A stretch of 64,000 nucleotides of DNA from assembly GCA_018433835.1 (NCBI GenBank), contig JAHDQM010000011.1, positions 99,061-163,060 on the forward strand, read 5' to 3'. This document shows, one piece after another, positions 19,711 through 28,844 of this stretch (position 1 is its first letter; each line of letters opens with the position of its first letter). The notes under the pieces were generated by a model, which did not search any database, was not told the origin of the DNA, and worked only from the letters and a program-made list of their open reading frames with translations. Made by a program: the position numbers and the translations under genes. This DNA comes from Methanoculleus sp. (lineage in GTDB: Archaea; Halobacteriota; Methanomicrobia; Methanomicrobiales; Methanoculleaceae).

Positions 19711-19975
19711 GGGCAACCATTTCGAGCCCGGTGAAAATCTTCACCGATGAGTGAAACCGTGGGGAACCCCGCTAATCCTTCCCCCGCAGATCCCACTCAT
19801 TGCTTCGATCCTTGGTAACACAATCTATCAGTTTGATACATTCTGATAGATATTGTAAACGAGGTGATAGAAAGGCTGTCCCGGAACACCTTTGCCGGGA
19901 GAGGGACACCCGCTCGCACTTCTTTGTATCAGCCCATAAATGGGAAAAGAAAAACAATTTGAAATTCCGGGAGGC

Positions 19976-20113
19976 TCACTTTATCTTTTTCTCGAGCTTC
20001 TTGAGTTTCTTCTTGGCGGCCTCGCTGCCCGCAGCCGCCTGCTGCGCGAGTTCTTCTGCCTTGGCCTTCTTTGCTCTGTTTAGTTTCTCCAATTGTTTCT
20101 TGCTCGTCGGCAT
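19976..20113 (-). CDS. Small Lys/Ala-rich protein, 45 residues
   Basis: Short minus-strand gene starting MPTSKKQLEKLNRAKKAKAE and ending KKLEKKIK. It is highly basic and predicted to be helical throughout. A good ribosome site GCGAGGT lies 5-8 bases before the ATG. The composition recalls small nucleic-acid-binding or ribosome-associated proteins, but no family was recognised. It lies alone between the defence island and the MNT/HEPN pair. Confidence 0.6.
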   Translation of the reverse strand: MPTSKKQLEKLNRAKKAKAEELAQQAAAGSEAAKKKLKKLEKKIK

Positions 20114-20564
20114 ACAGTTACCTCGCTACGTCTTTGAATGGTTCTATTTGCCGCTTTCCGCCATATACATATCCCTATCGTTGTACCGGCCGGGAAAACT
20201 CCGGGTAAATGAAAAATAGGCCAATTCAACTGTTATATATGGGGGTCGCCGCTCCCGGCCCGGAAAACCACCCCTCCGAACCTGAAGAACCGCTCCCGGC
20301 ACCGGACTGTGGCCCTGCACCCGGTCTACCGGTAAAATGAACTTCAGAGGGCGATGCGATATGGTCGTTATGTATAATTCGTGCAAGCACCTCCTGCACA
20401 AATGCCCGGCTCACGCTTTATCGGCGATAATACGGTTGTGAAAACAGGAAAAAAATTGATGCAGCAGGCTGCTGCACAAATACCCCACCCGAGCACACCC
20501 ACTTAAAACAGAGAACCCCGTCCGGATACCTTTATGTGCCTAATAGACATACATTCAACAAACG
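20114..20564. other. Gene-free stretch with a degenerate repeat
   Basis: No convincing gene. Bases about 20319-20380 (CACCCGGTCTACCGGTAAAA followed by GAACTTCAGAGGGCGATG) resemble 28791-28852, so the far part of the dispersed repeat family seems present here without the 42-nt unit. A small palindrome GCAGCAGGCTGCTGC occurs near 20461-20475. An AT-rich promoter for the next gene is likely near 20530. Confidence 0.4.
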
Positions 20565-21218
20565 ATGAGAGAAAGTCAACGCACGTTGAATATAAACCAA
20601 CATAACGATCGCGACCGGCGACACCCGGACGAAGAGACCCCTGAGCCCACCCCGCCCGGGAACCTCCACCCCTGGGACTTCCTGGATGCATACGGGTCGC
20701 TCCTCCGTAAGTCGTCGTTGATCCTCCTCATCGTCCTTGGAAGAGAGTATACGAGGAAGTTCCACGTCCGGGAACTCTCGCGGATGGTGGAGCGCGATGT
20801 CTCGCTCGTCAGCAAAAACCTCAAGGTCCTCGAGGCAATGGGGCTGGTCACCCGTGAAGATGTGGGAAACCTTGCCTTTTACCAGGCGAAGATGGAGAGC
20901 GTCCTCCTCCGGCAGATGAAGGTCTGGTTCACGCTCCTGGAACTGCAGCCCCTCATCCGCGACCTGCAGGGCGTGACGACGAGCGTGGTACTCTACGGCA
21001 GTTGCGCAAGAGGGGAAGATACATCTGCGAGCGATATCGACCTCTATATCGAGACCACCGCAAAAGAAGCCGTCCGGGAGATGCTGCAGCGGCATCAGAC
21101 CGCCCTCTCGCGGGAGTTCTCCCCGATCGTCCATACCCCGGACGAAACCTACCGATTAAAGACCGGGGATGCCCCATTCTTCGATAGTATCAGGCAGGGG
21201 ATTGTTCTTAGCGGGTGA
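20565..21218 (+). CDS. Winged-helix plus nucleotidyltransferase domain protein
   Basis: 217 residues. A disordered, charged N-terminus (1-45) is followed by an ArsR-like winged helix (about 50-115: RKFHVRELSRMVERDVSLVSKNLKVLEAMGLVTRED). The C-terminal MNT-type nucleotidyltransferase shows YGSCARGEDTSASDIDLYIE. The fusion suggests an MNT antitoxin that also binds its own promoter. It sits 3 bases before a HEPN-domain gene, completing a two-gene toxin-antitoxin-like module. Confidence 0.88.
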   Translation: MRESQRTLNINQHNDRDRRHPDEETPEPTPPGNLHPWDFLDAYGSLLRKSSLILLIVLGREYTRKFHVRELSRMVERDVSLVSKNLKVLEAMGLVTREDVGNLAFYQAKMESVLLRQMKVWFTLLELQPLIRDLQGVTTSVVLYGSCARGEDTSASDIDLYIETTAKEAVREMLQRHQTALSREFSPIVHTPDETYRLKTGDAPFFDSIRQGIVLSG

Positions 21219-21221
21219 GGG

Positions 21222-21674
21222 ATGTCGTACAGGTTTCAGGACTGCGTGAGCCGCCGGGGTGTGGTCAAACGACCCGCGAGCAGGGCGATGGTCGAGAAGG
21301 AGTTAGCCGAAGCGAAAAGAGATCTTGATTCGGCGAAGAACTCCCTCCTCGAATCGGATTTCAAGTGGACGATCATCAAGGCATACTACTCCATGTTCCA
21401 CGCCTGCAAATCGCTGCTGTTCAGTGCCGGTTACGTCGAGAAGAGCCACGAGTGTCTTATCGCCGCCATCGAAGAGCTGTTCACCGACCCGGGACAGCTA
21501 CCTTCTGCAGTTGTTTCCGACCTCCGGAGAGCGAAGACCGCACGGGAGGCCGCCGACTATGGCCTGACGTACGGCGAATCCTCCGCAAACGGAACCGTGG
21601 ACGATGCGGAGCGGATCTTCGAGATCGTCTCCGGCTATCTTGCAAAACAGGGGTTCGGGACGCCCTCCCCGTGA
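21222..21674 (+). CDS. HEPN-domain protein paired with MNT gene
   Basis: 150 residues, all helical, with the HEPN-like core AYYSMFHACKSLLFSAGY and KSHECLIAAIEELF. HEPN proteins include RNase toxins with an Rx4-6H motif; I do not see a clear copy here, so it may belong to the non-cleaving branch in which HEPN pairs with a nucleotidyltransferase. It follows the HTH-MNT gene after 3 bases with a GTGAGG ribosome site, so co-translation is likely. Confidence 0.85.
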   Translation: MSYRFQDCVSRRGVVKRPASRAMVEKELAEAKRDLDSAKNSLLESDFKWTIIKAYYSMFHACKSLLFSAGYVEKSHECLIAAIEELFTDPGQLPSAVVSDLRRAKTAREAADYGLTYGESSANGTVDDAERIFEIVSGYLAKQGFGTPSP

Positions 21675-21782
21675 TCGCAAAGAGAGGTGCGCGGCGGAGG
21701 GTGACGATAACACACCTTTATCCAGCCGGACCCGATTTTTAGTACCAACCAATACATCCAGAACCCCGCAAAAAAAGAAGTT

Positions 21783-23009
21783 TCACTCCGCCCCGGGCTT
21801 CACGTCGACGGCAACCCCCGGCAGGGCAAACTGCCTTTTCACCATCGCAAGAGCATACGGCAGGGCGAGCGCAAACGCCGCACACCCGAACGCCAGGAAG
21901 AGATTGCCGTAGGTCGCGACAATGGCGATGATCGGCACGATGGCGAGCGTGGAGATGAACTGGCCGAGGTTCAGGGCCACCGAAAACCCGCCGCTTGCCC
22001 TGCCGAGGAACTGTTTCGGCGTGACTGCGGCAATCCAGTTCAGGATCGTCGGCATCAGAATACCCTCGGCCAGACCGACGAGGATCACGGAGACCCCGAC
22101 GGTGAGAAGCGACGTGGCAAACCCGAGGCCGCACAGACCGATCCCGAAGAAGACAAAGGCAAGGGTGAGCAGGGTATACCGGTGGAACCTCCAGGCGACT
22201 CTTCCGTAAACGAGTCCCACGAGCGAGGAGGCGCAGCCCATGGCTCCCAGGAATATCCCGGTGGTAAGCGCGAAGTTTTCGCCCAGGATCCGTGCTGCAT
22301 CCAGATTCGCAATCAGGTAGGGGAACTTCGTGGGCACCAGGAAGAACAGCATGTTCCCGAGGAACAGGGTTGCATATCCGGGGAGGAGGGGGAGGGTCGG
22401 GAAGGTTTCTTCGGGCGCTCCCGCCGTCTTCTCGACGTTCTCGCGAGCGGGCTCTCTCATCGTCAGGAGAACGCCTGCGAGGATGACGACGCCAACCAGG
22501 TAAATGAGGAACGCTGCACGCCAGGAGATGCCGGCGAGATACCCCCCGCTGGTCTCGAGGACCAGTACTCCCATGCCCATTGCGGCCGCCTGATATCCGA
22601 GCACTCTGGCGCGGGAAATCCCATCGTAATAACAGACGATCAGGGCGGATGTCGTGCAGATAATACCGGCAATGCCGATTCCGAGGATGAATCTCCCGAC
22701 CAGTATTGCGGATAAGGAGGTGAGGAAAAATCCGGAACATCCCGCGACGGAGAAGACGGCAACGGAGGCGGCAAGGACCGGTATTTTGCCGATCTTATCC
22801 GAGAGAGCACCGATGAAAAGGCCGGTGAGGGCTATCGCAAGCGCGGGAAGCGTAATGATCAGGGAGATAGTGGTTTCTGATGCATCGGGAAATGCGTCGC
22901 TGATCAACGGTAGAGCCGGCGCGACTGCCGCTCCTCCCATGAGAACCATCATGGCTGCAAGCAGGAGGAAGAGCAGCGTCCATCTCGTTGGTTTGAACGG
23001 TGTAACCAT
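21783..23009 (-). CDS. Major facilitator superfamily transporter
   Basis: 408 residues with about 12 predicted membrane helices. The loop 2-3 signature appears as GLFIGALSDKIGKIPVL, typical of drug/multidrug efflux MFS proteins. A central cytoplasmic loop near residues 195-205 is charged. It stands alone between the MNT/HEPN pair and a zinc-ribbon gene. Substrate cannot be predicted from the sequence; drug or small-molecule export is the usual inference. Confidence 0.9.
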   Translation of the reverse strand: MVTPFKPTRWTLLFLLLAAMMVLMGGAAVAPALPLISDAFPDASETTISLIITLPALAIALTGLFIGALSDKIGKIPVLAASVAVFSVAGCSGFFLTSLSAILVGRFILGIGIAGIICTTSALIVCYYDGISRARVLGYQAAAMGMGVLVLETSGGYLAGISWRAAFLIYLVGVVILAGVLLTMREPARENVEKTAGAPEETFPTLPLLPGYATLFLGNMLFFLVPTKFPYLIANLDAARILGENFALTTGIFLGAMGCASSLVGLVYGRVAWRFHRYTLLTLAFVFFGIGLCGLGFATSLLTVGVSVILVGLAEGILMPTILNWIAAVTPKQFLGRASGGFSVALNLGQFISTLAIVPIIAIVATYGNLFLAFGCAAFALALPYALAMVKRQFALPGVAVDVKPGAE

Positions 23010-23307
23010 GCCTTAGTTAGTCGCCCGTAATGCGACATGAAGAATGTGCTCCTGAATACAGTAGCTGATTGCCGTAATCGATGATTCGCGGCCTTTACGA
23101 CGAAAGAAATCGAGGTGAACGAACTTGGGGCGAAGGTGTGCGCAACCCCTTCGGCTCTGCGGGCGGCTGCCGCCCGCGAAATCCATGAACTGAGATCCCT
23201 TGCGACGGGAGAGGGAAGAGTACACTATCAATCAGCCCGGGCAGGCTTAGACAGTTAAAAAAGTCGCGTATCGAAAAATTATTCCACAAACAGCCCTAAC
23301 TCTGAGT

Positions 23308-23523
23308 GTGACCGATGTAAACCGGGTTGTAACGACAATACGGTGCCCCGACTGCAGTTCTGCGCTTCAGATTACGGTCGAGCACTTTAGAAACAACGAA
23401 CCGATCGTCTGCGGCGGCTGCAACAAGATCATGACCCTTCGCGACGCCGACAGGTCGATTGACGATTACTTAAGGGATTTCAAGGCGGCGACCGACGAAA
23501 TCGACCGCAACATGAAGCGCTGA
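23308..23523 (+). CDS. Small zinc-ribbon protein
   Basis: 71 residues from a GTG start. Two CxxC knuckles (CPDCSS and CGGCNK, about residues 13-16 and 34-37) form a zinc ribbon, followed by a charged helical tail with DDYLRDFKAATDEIDRNMKR. Possibly a nucleic-acid or protein adaptor; no specific family recognised. The 298-base gap before it has no gene but a GC-rich hairpin around 23155-23175. A long copy of the dispersed repeat starts about 45 bases after its stop. Confidence 0.7.
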   Translation: MTDVNRVVTTIRCPDCSSALQITVEHFRNNEPIVCGGCNKIMTLRDADRSIDDYLRDFKAATDEIDRNMKR

Positions 23524-23569
23524 CCGGGACCGCCCATCAGGGACAGCAACCCCGTTTCAGCGCTTCGTG

Positions 23570-23692
23570 AAATACTAATTTAGTAGATGTTAGTAGTTCG
23601 TTAGTAGTTCACGGCGGCGACGCCCGGAGGAGGCACTTGCTGCCGTGATAGGTGGATTTGTCCCGACCGGTTCACCCGGCAGTCGGCCCCGG
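23570..23692. repeat. Long form of the dispersed repeat, copy 5
   Basis: 42-nt unit at 23570-23611, then about 80 bases of GC-rich flank aligning with copy 4 (about three quarters of bases identical by eye). The far end stops about 25 bases from the stop codon of a shortened DUF2589-like gene on the other strand. Confidence 0.75.
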
Positions 23693-23717
23693 ACCGAAAC
23701 CCTCTGCCCGGACGCCC

Positions 23718-23993
23718 CTACACCAGCTCCTGCAGCGTGCCGCCCGAAAACTCTTCCAGGCCGATCCCCGTCAGGAAATCAAACTGCGAGGCTGCCATCC
23801 GTTGCTGCGCCCTGACTACCGCCGAGAGCGGCCCGCCGATGAGATCTTCCATCGGAAGGCCGTTGAACTGCGAAGCCATATCGGACAGCGACGACGTAGC
23901 GGGGACGGCCGTCGCCCCGGCAATCGGACAGACGGCGCTGCCGGCAACCGCAACCAGAAGCCCGGCCGCAATGAGACGCCTCAATACCTCCAT
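23718..23993 (-). CDS. Short DUF2589-like protein with signal-like N-terminus
   Basis: 91 residues. The first ~28 look like a signal peptide (RRLIAAGLLVAVAGSAVCPIAGA). The segment QFNGLPMEDLIGGPLSAVVR followed by AQQRMAASQFDFL resembles the N-terminal core of DUF2589 proteins. Those proteins are usually about twice this length, so this appears truncated at the C-terminus, next to the dispersed repeat. Whether the secretion-like N-terminus is native or chance is unclear. Confidence 0.55.
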   Translation of the reverse strand: MEVLRRLIAAGLLVAVAGSAVCPIAGATAVPATSSLSDMASQFNGLPMEDLIGGPLSAVVRAQQRMAASQFDFLTGIGLEEFSGGTLQELV

Positions 23994-24311
23994 CTCCCTA
24001 TCACTCCCTCTGATGTGAAAAGGGGGAACTGCCGGATATACATTTACTGTTTATTCTTTCCGGGTATTTGACATATTTTAGCAGTCCATCGGCGAACCCA
24101 CGCCCGTTTTTTTCACAACTGTTAAATACCCAAAATGAGACAGAATTCTCTATTGGCAATGTTGATCTGCCGTTAAACGTCCGGGGAGTTTGCCGTTATC
24201 GCAGACAGCCATTCTCCGCGGCGCTCACCTCCGGGGAGGGGACGGGCCTGCAGGCGGTTGCAACGGCAGATGCACCACGAATGCAGAATACAAACGTATG
24301 GAGTGCTGTGC

Positions 24312-24779
24312 ATGCAGTTCGATCGAAACAATGCCGGCAGGACCCTTTCCGTCCTGCTCATCCTCCTGACCGCCGCTATCCTCGCATCAGGCTGTATCGA
24401 TGACACCTTCGAGTCATCGGAGAGCGGTTCCCTGGCGGGATCGTATTCCGACTACGGATACATCGAGGTCTGGACGATCCCTTCGGGTGCGTCCGTCTAT
24501 GTCGACGGGGAGTACCTGGGGGAGACAGACGCAGTGGAAGACCTCTTCGTTCAGGTCAGTCCCGGATCGCGTAAACTGGAGATATACAAACAGGGATACA
24601 AGCCGTACCTCGAATACCTGTATATCGGTAGCGGCGAGACCATGACCAGGGATGTCGTCCTCGAGAGCACCTATTCGGACCCCGAACCGGTATGGACACC
24701 GGACCCGACATGGACATGGGAGCCGGACCCGACCTATCCTGGCCCCGTGTACGTGGCACCCACCCGCCCCATCTATTAA
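24312..24779 (+). CDS. PEGA-domain lipoprotein
   Basis: About 155 residues from the Met at 24312, chosen because it starts a classic lipoprotein signal (FDRNNAGRTLSVLLILLT, then ILASGC with lipid-bearing Cys). A PEGA domain follows (GYIEVWTIPSGASVYVDGEY ... GYKPYLEYL), an extracellular beta fold common in surface proteins of methanogens. The C-terminus is Pro/Trp/Thr-rich with PDPTW repeats, likely a cell-wall spanning region. Earlier in-frame ATG at 24258 lacks this logic. Confidence 0.82.
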   Translation: MQFDRNNAGRTLSVLLILLTAAILASGCIDDTFESSESGSLAGSYSDYGYIEVWTIPSGASVYVDGEYLGETDAVEDLFVQVSPGSRKLEIYKQGYKPYLEYLYIGSGETMTRDVVLESTYSDPEPVWTPDPTWTWEPDPTYPGPVYVAPTRPIY

Positions 24780-24946
24780 CCTCTTTTCAGGAGAGGGGCA
24801 GCCCGGACAACCCTTTTTCTCTCCTCCGGAGAGCGCCGGGCAGCCTTGTTGACGGCCCGTTCAAAGTGATGGCAGAAGAGACGCATGAGGAACCGTTCCG
24901 ATCGAAAGATCCCGGCTGAATATTCACAAAAAAGATCAACAGAGGA

Positions 24947-25681
24947 TCATCCGATCCTCAGGTTGGTCTCCGGGTTCATGTAGATGGGGTCCCGCGGGTC
25001 GCAGGCGGAGCCCGGCTGCGAGGTCGGGAACGGGAACTTCTCGTAGAGCGACGTGAAGATGTACTCGAGGATCTTGTCGGCCGCTTTGATCGGATCCACG
25101 AAGACGTACCAGTCGACATCCCTCTCCGAGTCGGGGGTTCCGACCTTCACCTTGACAAAGAGCCCCTCGGCAGTCGCCTTTCCTGCTTCCTGCGTCACGT
25201 AGGACGCACCGAGACCGAACATCTCCTCCACGTACTTCTGCAGGACAGGGCCTACCAGTGCATCCTCCTTGAGGGAGTTCACGCCCGGAACCGAGAGCCT
25301 GCCCTCGGGCATCATCTCCTCGAGCATTTTAGCCGCCGAAGAGTTCAGGAGCCTGGAGATGCTTGACCCCGGGTCGTTGACCTTGCCCTTGAGGAAGCCT
25401 GAGAACTTGTTCTTGAAGAACTCCAGCGAGATGTCGGAGAACGACGATATGACCGCGTTGTACAGGCTGCGTTTGCCGTTCTCGTCCAGGTCGAAGGTGT
25501 AGTGGCGCACGAGGTTGAAGACGCACAGCCCCGCGATCACCTGGGCGAGTTTCTTCGGGCTCGCCTTCCCGATATCCTCGAAGCACGACTTGGTGTAGTT
25601 CTCGATCATCTCGGAGATGTGCGCTCCGACCTTTATCTGGTTCCAGTCCACCCCGTTACCCATGAAAAGTTCGGCCGACAT
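24947..25681 (-). CDS. Hypothetical protein, 5' end lost at a deletion junction
   Basis: 244 residues from the first ATG, but the frame stays open and protein-like for a further ~57 codons upstream (to about 25852), reading through LKWFGDQAFSYLATIYAGPA and KELTVELIGE. The native start is therefore missing. No family recognised; the sequence is soluble, mixed helical, ending in a strand-rich region (DVDWYVFVDPIKAADKI). The upstream end meets the beginning of a Ppx fragment on the opposite strand at about 25835, a head-to-head junction of two beheaded genes. Confidence 0.6.
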   Translation of the reverse strand: MSAELFMGNGVDWNQIKVGAHISEMIENYTKSCFEDIGKASPKKLAQVIAGLCVFNLVRHYTFDLDENGKRSLYNAVISSFSDISLEFFKNKFSGFLKGKVNDPGSSISRLLNSSAAKMLEEMMPEGRLSVPGVNSLKEDALVGPVLQKYVEEMFGLGASYVTQEAGKATAEGLFVKVKVGTPDSERDVDWYVFVDPIKAADKILEYIFTSLYEKFPFPTSQPGSACDPRDPIYMNPETNLRIG

Positions 25682-25834
25682 CTCGCCGATCAGCTCGACG
25701 GTAAGCTCCTTTGTCGGGGTGAGGATTGCCTCTCCCGCAGGCCCGGCATAGATGGTTGCAAGGTACGAAAACGCCTGGTCGCCGAACCACTTGAGCTTAT
25801 CGCCGATGAGGCGGAGCGGGAGCGTATGCTCGAT

Positions 25835-26769
25835 AGCCTCAATCTCGGGGCACTACGTCTCACAAACCAATTCTTCGAGGACGGAGCGGCGGATCCCGTG
25901 CCGCAGGAGGTCTACGAGAAAATCTGCCGCTGTGTAAAGGACGCCGTCATGCCGACCGCGGAACAGGTTAAGAAAGATCGTGTAGATGTTGCCTACGGAA
26001 GTTCGGGCACGATTCAGAATCTTGCGGAGATTGCCCGGCGTTCTTTCCAGGACCAGCCTTCGGGTACGCCTCCGGTCCTCACCCGGGAGGATCTCAGGAA
26101 GACCGCTGTCATGCTCTGCTCGTTTCCGCTCGATCAGCGGAAGAAAATCCCCGGAATCAATCCGGAGCGTACGGACATCATCATTGCCGGAGCCGCCATT
26201 CTTGAGGGGATCATGGATGAGTTCGATCTATCGGAGATCCGCATAAGCGACCGGGGCCTGCGGGACGGGCTGATCGTCGATTATCTCTCGCGCCAAACAG
26301 GCATCCCACCCGCAGACCGGTTGCAGGAGAGAAGGCAGAGCGTACAGCGGCTCCTCGGCGCATGCAGAGCCAATCCGGAGCATGCGCAGACGGTCGCACG
26401 CCTCTCGCTCGAACTCTTCGACAGCGGAGTACGGGCCGGTCTGCATACGTTCGGCGCTGCAGAACGAGAACTGCTCGAATATGCAGCGTACCTGCACGAT
26501 ATAGGAGAACTCGTCTCGTTCTCCAATCACCACCTCCACTCGCACTATATCATCGGAAATGCGGATCTGCCCGGGTTCGACCGGCGGGAGATCGATACCA
26601 TCGCAGAAACGGCCCGGCATCACCGGCAGAAACCACCCAGGGCAGGCACAGGATCGAAGGCAATACCGCGGATTGCACCCTTGAACTCTCGGCGGTTCGG
26701 TCCGAGGGGCGCACCTTTAAGAAGATCTTCGGCAGGGATCTTGCGATCCGGTGTGTTGGCATCGAATGA
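25835..26769 (+). pseudogene. Exopolyphosphatase (Ppx/GppA) with HD domain, broken
   Basis: Plus-strand remains of a Ppx/GppA phosphatase. Recognisable parts are SLNLGALRLTNQFF, VDVAYGSSGTIQNLAEIA, GRTDII-type and SDRGLRDGLIVDYL segments, then the HD-like AAYLHDIGELVSFSNHHLHS. The N-terminal ATPase-fold half is absent at the head-to-head junction. After about 26640 the frame shifts: the natural C-terminus (DCTLELSAVRSEGRTFKKIF) is in another frame ending at 26769. At least one truncation and one frameshift, so it is not expected to be functional. Confidence 0.75.
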
Positions 26770-26916
26770 GATCCGGCAGCCGCCGCCTTCCGTTACCGGC
26801 TACAACCGCCATGAATGATCGGCTCCACGGTACCCGGTTTAAACCCCCCTCGCGCCCGGCGGCGGCTTGCCACAATAGCGGATGGAGGAAGTGTCTTCCA
26901 TCCCATATCCGTTTAG

Positions 26917-27690
26917 TTACCCACGAACCCCGGCTGTGGCGGTTGGCTCAAGGGCTTCCTGCACTCCCCCCAAGACCCCCTTTATGGATTCCCAGAGCCC
27001 GCCGAAGAAGGTGAAGACCGGTTCAAGCATCGCCTCAGGTTCCTGAACCTTTTTTCCCACAATATGGATTCTATCTCCCCCATAGACATCCTTTGTCCCG
27101 AGGCCATCGAACTCAAGAGTCACCTGACCCCCCTCATCGACCGCCACGGAATCGCCGACCAGTAATACTTCTCCTACCGTTGCAGGAAGAATCCGGGGGC
27201 CTCTCTGAATGTACGCTTTGCCCTGAACATAGCTTATTACTCCTGCTTCACCTTCTTCCACGTCCACGTAAATTGTCCCGCTTGCCTCCTGGAGCTCCGT
27301 TGCTTCGGGAGTCGCGGTCTGTCCGACGGCGCTGCCTGCCCGTTCAATCAGGACTGCAGTACCTCCGGTACCCCCACCGAGCATTGTTTTGTCGCTCCTG
27401 TCGACCAGCTGTATATCTGCAAACGAGTCGCGTTGCAGAGTGATGATGTCTTTATGGCGCAGCGTATCGCCTACGCCGGCAGGCTGAACGCTCGTGCCGC
27501 GGGTAATGGTGATGGAATACGCACCGACATCCGAAGCCGGGGTGATCGAGACGATTCGACCAAGGACCTCCTCATTCGTGTATACCTGCAGTGTGGTATG
27601 TGATTCGGCCTGCCCTGCTGCCGGCGGGACGCAGAACATAAGGAGCCCGACGATGAAGAGGAGACGACAATAGTTCGATAGGGGTTGCAT
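26917..27690 (-). CDS. Secreted FecR-like domain protein
   Basis: 257 residues with an N-terminal signal peptide (CRLLFIVGLLMFCVPPAAGQA). The body has the FecR-like beta layout: a strand with RGTSVQPAGVGDTLRHKDII, then DSFADIQLVDRSD, and a second similar unit (GKAYIQRGPRILPATVGEVL, GDSVAVDEGGQVTLEF). The C-terminus may be amphipathic (EPVFTFFGGLWESIKGVLGG). Probably a cell-surface protein. Monocistronic by context. Confidence 0.75.
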   Translation of the reverse strand: MQPLSNYCRLLFIVGLLMFCVPPAAGQAESHTTLQVYTNEEVLGRIVSITPASDVGAYSITITRGTSVQPAGVGDTLRHKDIITLQRDSFADIQLVDRSDKTMLGGGTGGTAVLIERAGSAVGQTATPEATELQEASGTIYVDVEEGEAGVISYVQGKAYIQRGPRILPATVGEVLLVGDSVAVDEGGQVTLEFDGLGTKDVYGGDRIHIVGKKVQEPEAMLEPVFTFFGGLWESIKGVLGGVQEALEPTATAGVRG

Positions 27691-28124
27691 AATAGTAAAT
27701 GAGACATCTCATATAAAAAATACCAGTAAAAAGAAACGCCCCATGTAAATAATATTATAAATTAAGGGGCTCCGGGGAAATAACATCATCAAACAGCGAC
27801 ATCCCGGGTGAAGAATATGGAACCCACAATGCTCATACTGTATCACGAAACCACGTGACATCACCCCGCAATGTCCTCTCCCCTCTTTGTGAGACGACCG
27901 CACCGGATATCCATCAAAAAACACCTGCCACCACGTTTCTTCATGCACCGGAGGGAACTTCCCTGCCCTTCGTTTCGCACCCGGACCGGTCTTTAGAAGA
28001 GTAGGTCTTCTCAACTGCTAATTTAGCGGTTCCCGGTGGGGCGATCCCCGCTGCCGCAATCCCGGATTCGGAAGACCCCCGGGCATTCCATTGCGTCTTC
28101 TGGACGTGCGTCATCACGTTCATC
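27691..28124. other. Gene-free stretch before a membrane protein
   Basis: No convincing independent gene. The first ~80 bases are AT-rich and likely hold the promoter of the minus-strand FecR-like gene. From 28005 the plus strand is open in frame with the following membrane protein and reads plausibly (SEDPRAFHCVFWTCVITFI just before its first ATG) but has no ATG, GTG or TTG. Confidence 0.4.
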
Positions 28125-28550
28125 ATGGTCTTCGAGTACGTCTTCACCCACTCCTTCCTGCAGCTCGACGACTTCGGCAACATCAACCACGGGCTCGGGA
28201 TCTCGCCGTGGCCGATCTTTATTGCCGGAACGCTTCTCGGGATACTCGGGCTGTACCACATCTTTGCGTATGCAGTTCCGGAATACCACGCAATCGTGAC
28301 CCCGCACGAGCGGTCGCTGCAGTACGTGACCGCCTCAGCAGTATCCTTCGTCATCTTCTTATTCTACATCGGCCTCCGGATCACCGCGTATCCGGATGTT
28401 CCCGAGTGGTGGTGCGGCGCTATCGGGATCGCGGCACTGTTTATCGTTCCGTTCACAGCGAACCCTACCCAAAGATGGGTGCAGAGAAGCATGAAGGGAT
28501 GTGCCGTGCAGGGCTCGCCCCCATCCCATCCTGAACCCGCCGAACCATGA
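28125..28550 (+). CDS. Hypothetical membrane protein, possibly 5'-truncated
   Basis: 141 residues from the first ATG with about three membrane helices (WPIFIAGTLLGILGLYHIFA, ASAVSFVIFLFYIGLRI, GAIGIAALFIVPF). The same frame runs open upstream to 28005 and encodes another helix-like segment without a start codon, so the native N-terminus may be lost. No family recognised. It lies in a stretch of gene fragments and dispersed repeats. Confidence 0.55.
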   Translation: MVFEYVFTHSFLQLDDFGNINHGLGISPWPIFIAGTLLGILGLYHIFAYAVPEYHAIVTPHERSLQYVTASAVSFVIFLFYIGLRITAYPDVPEWWCGAIGIAALFIVPFTANPTQRWVQRSMKGCAVQGSPPSHPEPAEP

Positions 28551-28715
28551 TCGGTCGATGCCGGGTGAGTCGGCCCCGGGAATGCGTGCTCGTGGCGTTC
28601 ACCGCGGGGAGCGATCTTCGGGAACGCCTCTCAATCGGGCCGACGAATCGTTCAACGGCGCTGCATCTCTTAACTGCGCATAACAGCCATCCGGACGGAC
28701 AGGCAGCCGGTAATT

Positions 28716-28844
28716 ATTAGTAGTTCGCCGCAACGACGCCCGGGGAGACGCAGGGAGACCAGGGCGACGCACCGGAGCGACCCGTCGGCACCCGGCCTCC
28801 CCGGTAAATGAACTCTAGGGGGCGATGCCTTGTGGCCCTTATGA
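28716..28844. repeat. Partial dispersed repeat, copy 6
   Basis: Starts with ATTAGTAGTTCG, the end of the 42-nt unit, then CGCCGCAACGACGCCCGG, which aligns with the GC-rich flank of copies 4 and 5. It continues through CACCCGGCCTCCCCGGTAAA and a GGGCGATG stretch that also occurs near 20319-20380. It runs straight into a rhomboid gene fragment. Confidence 0.55.
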
